Origin: UBA6080 sp964607515
GTDB lineage: Bacteria > Fermentibacterota > Fermentibacteria > Fermentibacterales > JCC-6
Assembly (NCBI GenBank): GCA_964607515.1
Contig: CAZSKU010000010.1
Location: 19,431 to 83,430, forward strand
Direction: 5' to 3'
Length of the DNA: 64,000 bases
A program made the position numbers and the translations under genes. The notes under the pieces were generated by a model. The model did no database searches, was not told where the DNA came from, and saw only the letters and a program-made list of their open reading frames with translations. Position 1 is the stretch's first letter, and each line of letters begins with the position of its first letter. Of the stretch, positions 1-6,040 are shown in pieces.

Positions 1-1
1 C

Positions 2-340
2 CTGGCTCTCACCGTGGATCCGGCGGTGCTGACGGCCCTGTCCAACGACTACGGTTACGACCTGGTTTTCGCCCGGCAGGTCCGGGCACTGGGAAGGTCC
101 GGCGACGTGCTGCTGGCGGTCACAACCAGCGGAACCTCGCCGAACGTGGTAGCCGCAGCGGAAGAGGCCCGGAGGATGGGCATCAGGGTGGCGGCCTTCA
201 CCGCATCAGGTCGGGAGGCCCCCTGGGCGGACATCCACTGGAAGACGCCGTCCCCGGTGACCAGCCATGCCCAGGAGGCTATGCTCGTGGCCTTCCATGC
301 CCTGTGCGAAGCGCTGGAGGGGGAGATTGAGAAGGAATAG
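2..340 (+). CDS. gmhA: Phosphoheptose isomerase GmhA, C-terminal part (5' end outside window)
   Basis: The frame is open from base 2 and stops at 338-340, leaving 112 residues of a protein normally about 190 long, so the N-terminal third is missing because of the window edge. The SIS fold is clear: a NDYGYD segment, FARQVRALGR, the sugar-phosphate loop TTSGTSPNVV, and a C-terminal helix with SHAQEAMLVAFHALCE matching the helix that carries metal and substrate ligands in GmhA. The family converts sedoheptulose 7-phosphate to glycero-manno-heptose 7-phosphate in the cytoplasm for the LPS inner core, so this supports a Gram-negative envelope. The next gene starts 14 bases before this stop, so the two are probably cotranscribed. 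DiaA-type SIS proteins are the main alternative, but the YGYD and FARQ signatures favour GmhA. Confidence 0.85.
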   Translation: MALTVDPAVLTALSNDYGYDLVFARQVRALGRSGDVLLAVTTSGTSPNVVAAAEEARRMGIRVAAFTASGREAPWADIHWKTPSPVTSHAQEAMLVAFHALCEALEGEIEKE

Positions 341-1367
341 CATCCTTCTGAAGACCCTTCTGGGGGTTCTGGTAGCCGGTGCGACCCTCTGGCTCACCTT
401 CAGGAACACCGACTGGCCGGAGCTGGCCAGCGCCTGGAACTCCGCCGCGCCGGCGCCCCTTCTCCTGGTGCTCCCCCTTCTGGCCGCCAGCTACGGTTTC
501 AGGGTGCTCCGATGGAGGGTTCTGCTCAGGCATCTGGAGGTGATTCCCCTGAGGGTTCTGACACCTCCGGTTCTTGTGGCTTTCATGCTGAACAGCGTCT
601 TTCCAGGCAGGATCGGGGAGGTTGTCAGGGCGGTGCTGCTCTCCAGGAGAACCGGGGTTTCCTTCTCTTCCGGGTTCGCCACGGTGGTTGTGGCCAGGCT
701 GCTGGACGGGCTCACACTCTCCCTGATGACCCTCCTGGTGATGGCTTCCATGTGGGCGGATCTGGCGGCGTCCATCCGCTCCGGGCTGATCCTGGCGGGG
801 GCCGGATACCTGGTGGTTCTGCTGGTCCTTGTTTCCCTGAGAAGATACCACGAAAAGACCGCCTCGGCGCTGGTCAGGCCCCTTAGGGCTTTTGGTCTGC
901 GCCGCCCGGCGGACCGGGCCCGCTCCCTTCTGCTGAGCTTCGCCGCGGGACTGGACGTGATGAAAAGCCCCCGGGACTCCCTGAAGGCCGCAGCGCTCTC
1001 CCTTGGGGTCTGGGGCTGCCTCGTTCTCAGCGTAATACCAGTGTTCTGGAGCCTGGGAATCGGGTTCAGTTGGAACACCGCCCCGCTGGTGCTCGTTCTT
1101 GCGGGATTGGGAATGCTGATCCCCACCCCTGCCGGCACCGGCACCATCCACTACCTTCTCGGGGTTGTGTTCCCGGCCATAACGGGAGTGCCTGTGGTGT
1201 CCGCCCAGGCAATGGCCATCCTCTTTCATGCCACCCAGTTCCTTCCCATTATAGTCGCCGGCCTTCTTGCCCAGGGGACGGACTACACTAAGTCAACTAA
1301 TCGCCGCATACTATTGTCTGACAGCGATATGCATTCCACGAGCCCCTCGGAGGGCTGCGATCCTTGA
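327..1367 (+). CDS. YbhN/UPF0104-type integral membrane protein (lysylphosphatidylglycerol synthase TM-region family)
   Basis: The product has 346 residues and six to eight hydrophobic segments, with the family signature region NSVFPGRIGEVVRAVLL near residue 90 and a late PTPAGTGTIHYLLG segment. This family (flippase-like domain of MprF, YbhN, AglD) is found in envelope and lipid/glycan contexts, but the substrate cannot be read from sequence. I chose the TTG at 327: it overlaps the gmhA end by 14 bases and is preceded by a GGAGG-rich stretch at 316-323, and the protein then begins with a short basic stretch before the first membrane helix. A longer reading from 267 would lie inside gmhA. The C-terminal tail after about residue 325 is polar and not conserved-looking. 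Confidence 0.75.
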   Translation: MRRNSILLKTLLGVLVAGATLWLTFRNTDWPELASAWNSAAPAPLLLVLPLLAASYGFRVLRWRVLLRHLEVIPLRVLTPPVLVAFMLNSVFPGRIGEVVRAVLLSRRTGVSFSSGFATVVVARLLDGLTLSLMTLLVMASMWADLAASIRSGLILAGAGYLVVLLVLVSLRRYHEKTASALVRPLRAFGLRRPADRARSLLLSFAAGLDVMKSPRDSLKAAALSLGVWGCLVLSVIPVFWSLGIGFSWNTAPLVLVLAGLGMLIPTPAGTGTIHYLLGVVFPAITGVPVVSAQAMAILFHATQFLPIIVAGLLAQGTDYTKSTNRRILLSDSDMHSTSPSEGCDP

Positions 1368-1421
1368 CCGATCCTTATATTACCTTGTGACATTACAGGT
1401 ATGGGCGAGGAGCGGAAGCAA

Positions 1422-1676
1422 ATGCCTCATTACGATTACCAGTGCGAAAAGTGCCAACACCGTTATGAAAAGTTCCAGCAGATGACCGATGCTCCGGACA
1501 CGGTCTGTCCGGAGTGCGGCGGTCCGGTGAAAAGGCTCATCGGCACCGGAGCAGGGCTGGTTTTCAAGGGAAGCGGTTTCTACGAGACCGACTACAAGCG
1601 TAAATCCTCCGCCTGCTCGGCACAGGGAGGCAAGGCTCCTTCCTGTTGCGAAGGATGCTGCAAGAAGGACGACTGA
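1422..1676 (+). CDS. FmdB-family zinc-ribbon protein
   Basis: The product has 84 residues. It opens with MPHYDYQCEKC and has a second CPEC pair about 22 residues later, which is the FmdB/CxxC_CXXC_SSSS zinc ribbon. The middle FKGSGFYETDY is the usual family ending, followed here by a Cys-rich tail (CCEGCCKK). Members are small putative regulators or metal-binding proteins of unknown molecular role. The ATG at 1422 fits the family N-terminus and has GAGGAGC at 1406-1412 upstream; an in-frame ATG at 1401 would add seven non-conserved residues. A TATATT at 1376-1381 may be a -10 element. The gene is followed by a strong hairpin. Confidence 0.85.
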   Translation: MPHYDYQCEKCQHRYEKFQQMTDAPDTVCPECGGPVKRLIGTGAGLVFKGSGFYETDYKRKSSACSAQGGKAPSCCEGCCKKDD

Positions 1677-1701
1677 CCCGGACCGGGCGGCATGGGAATG
1701 A

Positions 1702-1728
1702 GAAGGGGGCGGCGAAGCCGCCCCCTTC
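1702..1728. terminator. Bidirectional GC-rich hairpin between convergent genes
   Basis: A perfect 12-bp inverted repeat (GAAGGGGGCGGC with its complement) closes on a three-base GAA loop. It sits between the stop of the FmdB-like gene (1676) and the stop of the minus-strand lipoprotein (1749). The T-rich tail is only TTC, so it departs from the classical hairpin-plus-U-tract. Symmetry and position support a terminator used in both directions. Confidence 0.75.
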
Positions 1729-1748
1729 GTGTAACCGGCGGAGCCGGT

Positions 1749-2213
1749 CTACATCATGTCGAATCCCTCGGCGATCACCCAGCGGCCGTTCTCCTTGATC
1801 AGCTTGACCTCGTCGGTCTCGCCGTCGACGGTGACCTCCACCCAGGCTTCCTCGCCCTCGATCCTCTCGGCGCCGAAGGTCATCTCCATGTCGGCGAACT
1901 CGGCGCTGAACATCTCGGACTTCATGAGAAGACTGACGAATCCGGCGGCATCGAGGCTGCTGATCTCGTCGGCGGTGGTTTCCACGCCCAGGAAGGCCAT
2001 CATCTGAGCGGACTCCTCGGGGTTGACCTTCATCTCCTCCACGGAGGCGTTGAGCTCCTCGACCTGCTCCGCGGACATGCACTCGATGAGAGCTTTGCCG
2101 TCGCCTGTCTTAAGCGCGTTGAAGGCTTTCTCGACGGTGGCCTTGGGTCCGGGGGCCGCGCCGCAGCCGGCGATCAGAGCCACCAGGGCAGAGATGATCA
2201 CGAGTTTCTTCAT
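1749..2213 (-). CDS. Small DUF4878-like lipoprotein (paralog of the next gene)
   Basis: The product has 154 residues with a lipoprotein signal peptide: MKK, a hydrophobic run, and LIAGC, putting the lipidated cysteine at residue 17. The mature part starts with a helix (ATVEKAFNALKTGDGKAL) and ends with EVKLIKENGRWVIAEG, a pattern typical of the NTF2-like/DUF4878 lipoproteins (a helix, then a cone-shaped sheet ending in a GxW strand). No catalytic residues are visible, so the role is unknown and a ligand- or protein-binding task at the membrane is inference. It follows the paralog at 2238-2726 with a gap of 24 bases and both are read on the minus strand, so they probably share the promoter near 2775. 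Confidence 0.8.
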   Translation of the reverse strand: MKKLVIISALVALIAGCGAAPGPKATVEKAFNALKTGDGKALIECMSAEQVEELNASVEEMKVNPEESAQMMAFLGVETTADEISSLDAAGFVSLLMKSEMFSAEFADMEMTFGAERIEGEEAWVEVTVDGETDEVKLIKENGRWVIAEGFDMM

Positions 2214-2237
2214 CGTTTTCTCCTGTTAGTTAGGGTT

Positions 2238-2726
2238 TCACTGAAGCGCGAAGCGCACTCCTTCGCCGCCAACCTTCCATTTTCCGTCTTCCAGCACCAT
2301 CTGTACGTCACCGGTGATCGTATCACCCAGAAAAACCAGCTCCACCTCGATGGTGGCCAGGGAACCGGATACGGTCACATCTCCGGTTTCAAGGAAAGCA
2401 TCCTCCATGATCCTCGCAAACAGGGGAGACTCCACCAGTCTGACCATCAACGGGGCGGTGCCGATGGTGTCAATCTCCCCGGCGTTCATCCCTATACCGT
2501 AGGACGCCAGCAGTGCGGAAGCCTCCTCGGGATTCCCGCGCATCCTCTCCAGACCGATTCCAGCCTCGAGAGAGTCGAGTGCCGCATGAGACAGATAGGA
2601 TACCGCCCGTTCACCCCTTCCCTCCTTGGCGGCATCAAAGAGGGATTCCAGGGAAAGGGCCGGATCGCCGGAACCGGAACATGACAGAAGCAACAGAAGG
2701 CATACTGCTACCGGAACGATTCTCAA
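2238..2726 (-). CDS. Small DUF4878-like lipoprotein
   Basis: The product has 162 residues. It begins MRIVPVAVCLLLLLSCSGSG, a short signal peptide with lipobox LLSC. The mature part shares with the downstream lipoprotein an NPEE motif, a similarly placed D/E-I-x-x-I/L segment, and a final LEDGKWKVGGEG strand, so the two look like a tandem duplication. I chose the TTG at 2726 (read on minus) because it is preceded by a G-rich stretch and gives a correct signal peptide; longer readings run into the divergent gene. A TATAAT with a TTTTCA 17 bases upstream lies at 2773-2801. No function can be assigned beyond an NTF2-like fold guess. Confidence 0.75.
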   Translation of the reverse strand: MRIVPVAVCLLLLLSCSGSGDPALSLESLFDAAKEGRGERAVSYLSHAALDSLEAGIGLERMRGNPEEASALLASYGIGMNAGEIDTIGTAPLMVRLVESPLFARIMEDAFLETGDVTVSGSLATIEVELVFLGDTITGDVQMVLEDGKWKVGGEGVRFALQ

Positions 2727-2772
2727 AGCCCCCCCCGGGAAAGCGAAAAAGCTTCTCCCCAAAAGAGATTTG

Positions 2773-2801
2773 ATTATAAGTGCTGGATTCGGATGTGAAA
2801 A
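2773..2801 (-). promoter_or_regulatory. Sigma70-like promoter for the lipoprotein pair
   Basis: Read on the minus strand, TTTTCA (2801-2796) is followed by a 17-base spacer and a perfect TATAAT (2778-2773). The predicted transcript starts near 2766, about 40 bases before the TTG at 2726. Confidence 0.55.
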
Positions 2802-2862
2802 GGGCGAACCACGCCTTGTCCGGGAAACCGCGGTGCTGCATTTTAGGGAAACCGCGGCTGGA

Positions 2863-2868
2863 AGGAGG
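2863..2868 (+). promoter_or_regulatory. AGGAGG ribosome binding site deciding a CTG start
   Basis: A perfect AGGAGG ends six bases before CTG at 2875-2877, in frame with the binding lipoprotein. The other in-frame candidates (GTG at 2833, the inner ATG inside the hydrophobic core) have no Shine-Dalgarno at the right distance. Confidence 0.55.
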
Positions 2869-2874
2869 CCCCCT

Positions 2875-4191
2875 CTGGGCGCCCGTATCCTGTTGTTCCT
2901 TATGATTGTATGCCTGTCCTGCACCGGCGTGCCTTCCAGGTCGGAGGACGGGCAGGTGGAGGTGGTTTTCTGGCACGCCATGGGCGGGCCTCTGGGGGAC
3001 ATGCTGGAGGACACCCTGATCGCCGAGTTCAACATCCAGCATCCCCACATCCGGGTGGTTCCCGTCAACATGGGGAACTACCGTGCCCTAAGCCAGAAGA
3101 TCATGGCCTCGGTGATGGCCGGGTCGCCTCCGGGGGTGGCCCAGGCGTACGAGACATGGACAGCCCAGCTGATCCGAGGCGGGGTGATAGTACCGCTTGA
3201 CTCCCTTGGGGATGCCGATCCCCTGTATTCCGATGATGACTGGAACGATTTCTACGAGGTGTTCCGGGAAAACAACACCTTCGATGGAAGGGTGTACAGC
3301 TTCCCCTTCAACAAGAGCGTACCCCTGATCTACTACAACGCCGACCTGTACGGGGAACTGGGTCTCGTGCCAGCCTCCACCTGGGATGAACAGCGACGTC
3401 TGCTTCAAGCCCTCTGTATCGACGCCAACGGGGACGGCGACTACCTGGACGGAGGTGACCGATGGGGCACTGCCTTCGGCCCCAGCGTATGGACGTTCGA
3501 GTGTCTGCTGGCCCAGGCCGGGGGCTCCCTGCTGAGCGCAGACGGAAACGCATCGGCGTTCCAGGGGGCTGAGGGGGTGGAAGCTCTGGGCTTCCTCGCC
3601 GATCTGATCTACCGGGACCGGACGGCTTACCTCTCCTCCGGCTACGACCACCAGAGGGACTTTCTGGATGGGGGGCTGGGACAGGTCCAGGGGTCGGTCA
3701 CCAGCCTGGCCTTCATGGAGGAGGAACTACAGCGGAGAAGGGAGGCCGGGCAACCGGCTTTCACCGTGGGAGTCGCCCCTCTGCCCGGTTTCAGGCGCAG
3801 CACTGTCTATATAGCCGGAACGAACGTGGTTCTCTTCAGAAATGAAGACCCGGAAGTGGTTGAGGCGGGCTGGGAGTTCATCAAGTGGTTTACCGCACCG
3901 GAACAGCAGGCCCGATGGTCCGCGGGAAGCGGTTATCTGCCGGCCAGGCGGTCAAGCCTGGAACACCCGGCCCTTCAGGAGAAGTTTCAGAGGTATCCGG
4001 GCCTTCCGTCGGTGATCGCGCAGGTGGAGACGGCGCTGTACGAGCCCCAGACCACCGCCTGGTACGACGGACGGGAGTTCCTCTCGGAAGCGGTGGAAAT
4101 AGCTCTGTACGGAAGGATGGCTCCGGGGGAGGCCCTGGACAGGGCCGCGGCCCTGACCGACGCGGAGATCCGGTCGGAAGCCCAACGGTAA
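2875..4191 (+). CDS. ABC-type sugar-binding lipoprotein (family 1 extracellular solute-binding protein)
   Basis: With the CTG start the product has 438 residues. It opens with MGARILLFLMIVCLSC, a textbook lipoprotein signal with cysteine at residue 16. The mature domain starts VEVVFWHAMGGP and continues IAEFNIQHPHIRVV and NKSVPLIYYNADLYGELG, the UgpB/MalE pattern; AGTNVVLF and a later WEFIKWFTAPEQQARW are also typical of this family. It should bind a carbohydrate or glycerol-phosphate compound in the periplasm. No permease or ATPase gene is adjacent, so it is an orphan binding protein, unlike usual sugar operons. A DANGDGDYLDGGD stretch could bind calcium. The start is uncertain: a GTG at 2833 would add 14 residues but has no ribosome site. 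The following gene begins 12 bases after the stop. Confidence 0.8.
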   Translation: MGARILLFLMIVCLSCTGVPSRSEDGQVEVVFWHAMGGPLGDMLEDTLIAEFNIQHPHIRVVPVNMGNYRALSQKIMASVMAGSPPGVAQAYETWTAQLIRGGVIVPLDSLGDADPLYSDDDWNDFYEVFRENNTFDGRVYSFPFNKSVPLIYYNADLYGELGLVPASTWDEQRRLLQALCIDANGDGDYLDGGDRWGTAFGPSVWTFECLLAQAGGSLLSADGNASAFQGAEGVEALGFLADLIYRDRTAYLSSGYDHQRDFLDGGLGQVQGSVTSLAFMEEELQRRREAGQPAFTVGVAPLPGFRRSTVYIAGTNVVLFRNEDPEVVEAGWEFIKWFTAPEQQARWSAGSGYLPARRSSLEHPALQEKFQRYPGLPSVIAQVETALYEPQTTAWYDGREFLSEAVEIALYGRMAPGEALDRAAALTDAEIRSEAQR

Positions 4192-4203
4192 GGGAGATTC
4201 CAT

Positions 4204-5211
4204 ATGAGCAGGTTTCTTGTGCCGGCGCTTCTGGCGTGCCGGCTCTGGGCGCAGGTACTCAGCGTGGCCGAAGCCAGGGCCGACCTGGACAACGACGGCA
4301 TTCCGGATCTCCTGGGGCAGACCGTCACCATACAGGCGGTGGCCACCTGTGAAGGCACCCTCTTCTCATCCTCCGGCCTCAGCTTCTACGTCCAGGATGA
4401 GACAGGGGGCATCAACGTCTACGCCTACAGCTCCGCCTCCCCCGGGGACATCGGCGCCGGGGACCAGTACCTTATAACCGGGGAGATCAAGTTCTACAAC
4501 GGTCTTACCGAGATATCCCCCTCGGATCCGTCCGATTTCCAGTACCTGGGAAGTCCTGGTGTTCCCCAGCCCTTCTACCTGTCCCGGCACAGGAACATCA
4601 ACGAATCCATGGAGGGGACCCTGGTGGTCTTCGGGAACATTTCCCAGAACCACTGGGTCACGGTGGTGGACACCCCCTCGATGTCCGGCGACGGATGGAA
4701 CTTCAGCGCCTGGAACGGCGACGCCCTGATCGCCGTCAGGGTGAACTCCACCACGGGCGTCGACCTTGCGGGCATAGTCCCGGGAACCCGGCTGGTGATG
4801 ACGGGAATCGCCGGCCAGTACTCTTCCGCTCCCCCCTACGACACCGGTTACCAGCTCCTTCCCAGGTATCAGCAGGATCTCGAGGTCTCCAATCCATCCA
4901 TTCCGGCCACGTTCCACCTGGAGGTGCAGGGGAACCCCTTTGCGCCGGTGCTGGGAGAGGTGATGACCGTGGAGTACGGAGGTCCTCCGGGTGTCCTGAT
5001 GGACCTGACGGTCTTCGACAGGAGCGGCAGGGTGGCGGCCCGTCTGGCCGAGGGCATGCCCGCGGGCGACCTGATGACCTGGGACGGTCGCAGCGACATG
5101 AACGAGATTCTCCCGATGGGACAGTACGTGATGCTGCTCGAGGGAACGACACCCTCCGGGGACAGGCTGACCACCACTGAAACCGTGGTCATCGCAGCCC
5201 CGTTGAACTGA
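4204..5211 (+). CDS. Exported double OB-fold protein with FlgD-like C-terminal domain
   Basis: The product has 335 residues and a short hydrophobic N-terminus ending near residue 17. DLDNDGIPDL (residues 27-36) is a thrombospondin-type-3-like calcium loop. Two OB-fold units follow (about 35-115 and 130-225): the first has VTIQAVATCEG, SFYVQDETGGINVYAY and YLITGEIKFYNGLTEI, the pattern of the YhcR/DUF5689 OB folds seen in exported nucleases and surface proteins. The last 95 residues resemble a FlgD Ig-like or type IX C-terminal domain (LTVFDRSGRVAARL, WDGRSD, GQYVMLLEG). No nuclease residues are seen, so a binding role is likelier. It is the second gene of a tight plus-strand group with envelope barrels downstream (11-base gap to the next). 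Confidence 0.65.
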   Translation: MSRFLVPALLACRLWAQVLSVAEARADLDNDGIPDLLGQTVTIQAVATCEGTLFSSSGLSFYVQDETGGINVYAYSSASPGDIGAGDQYLITGEIKFYNGLTEISPSDPSDFQYLGSPGVPQPFYLSRHRNINESMEGTLVVFGNISQNHWVTVVDTPSMSGDGWNFSAWNGDALIAVRVNSTTGVDLAGIVPGTRLVMTGIAGQYSSAPPYDTGYQLLPRYQQDLEVSNPSIPATFHLEVQGNPFAPVLGEVMTVEYGGPPGVLMDLTVFDRSGRVAARLAEGMPAGDLMTWDGRSDMNEILPMGQYVMLLEGTTPSGDRLTTTETVVIAAPLN

Positions 5212-5221
5212 AGGAGCGGAA

Positions 5222-6040
5222 ATGAACAAGCACCTTCTCTCCTTCATCGTGATGACGCTGTTCTCCATACCCGCCCTGGGAGCCTTTGAAGACCTGGAAC
5301 TGGGAATCGAGTGTCAGGCCATGGGCGGAACCGGAGTCGTGGCTGCGGGACTCCAGGGCATTCTCTGGAACCCTGCATCCACCGCCTTTCTCGAGACTCC
5401 GGCCGCCTCAGCCGCCGGCCGGCTGCCCTATGGCCTCGCCGATTTCACCACCGCCGGCGCGGACTTCGCCATGCCCCTGAAGGGAGGCTGGGCTCTTGGC
5501 GCCGGGATAAGGTGGTTCGGGGGGGACCTCTATTCCGAGCAGATACTTCATCTCACCGCGTCCAGAGCGTTGTCCGGGAGTTTCGCGGTGGGTGTGCAGC
5601 CTGTGTTCAGCCGGGCTTCCATTGCCGACGGCGCCCAGAGCTATGGAAGCGCCTGGACGGCGGATCTTTCTGTCGGTCTCTCGGCTTCGGTGTACGACCG
5701 GTGGACCCTGGGAGCATGTCTTCGGAATCCGTTCGAAGCCCGTATCGGGGATGGCGGGGAACACCTCGAGAACAGGATGGATATAGGAGTCCGGTTCGAG
5801 CCAGTAGCCGGCATGGCCTCGGCGTTTACGGTTTCCCGGGATTATCGGGGTACAAGACTCCGGGTGGGCCAGTCCCTCCCGCTGGGTCCCATGACGCTGT
5901 TCGCCGGGGCTAGGAGCGGGCCCGCCTCGGTCACCGGCGGGTTTTCCGCCCGGGTATCGGGCGTTGAGTTCTCCTACGCCGTGGAAACCCATTCGGAACT
6001 GAACCCCACCCACCAGGCGGGGGTCGGGTATGCTTTCTAA
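5222..6040 (+). CDS. PorV/PorQ-like outer-membrane beta-barrel protein
   Basis: The product has 272 residues with a signal peptide (cleavage near residue 20, PALGAFED). The start of the mature protein, LGIECQAMGGTGVVAAGLQGILWNPAS, carries the AMGGTG and WNPA motifs of the PorV/UPF0164 family. The remainder alternates hydrophobic and polar residues and ends with aromatic AGVGYAF, the usual barrel closing strand. In Bacteroidota PorV is a shuttle or attachment subunit of the type IX secretion system that works with the sortase PorU; PorU-like peptidases occur about 24 kb downstream here. The ribosome site is AAGGAG. The following gene starts inside the last 11 bases. FadL-like transport is an alternative role. 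Confidence 0.65.
   Translation: MNKHLLSFIVMTLFSIPALGAFEDLELGIECQAMGGTGVVAAGLQGILWNPASTAFLETPAASAAGRLPYGLADFTTAGADFAMPLKGGWALGAGIRWFGGDLYSEQILHLTASRALSGSFAVGVQPVFSRASIADGAQSYGSAWTADLSVGLSASVYDRWTLGACLRNPFEARIGDGGEHLENRMDIGVRFEPVAGMASAFTVSRDYRGTRLRVGQSLPLGPMTLFAGARSGPASVTGGFSARVSGVEFSYAVETHSELNPTHQAGVGYAF

Noticed and set aside
1401..1421. Earlier ATG for the FmdB-like gene
   Set aside because: Residues MGEERKQ are encoded by the ribosome-binding region itself; the family begins with MP-x-YDYxC.
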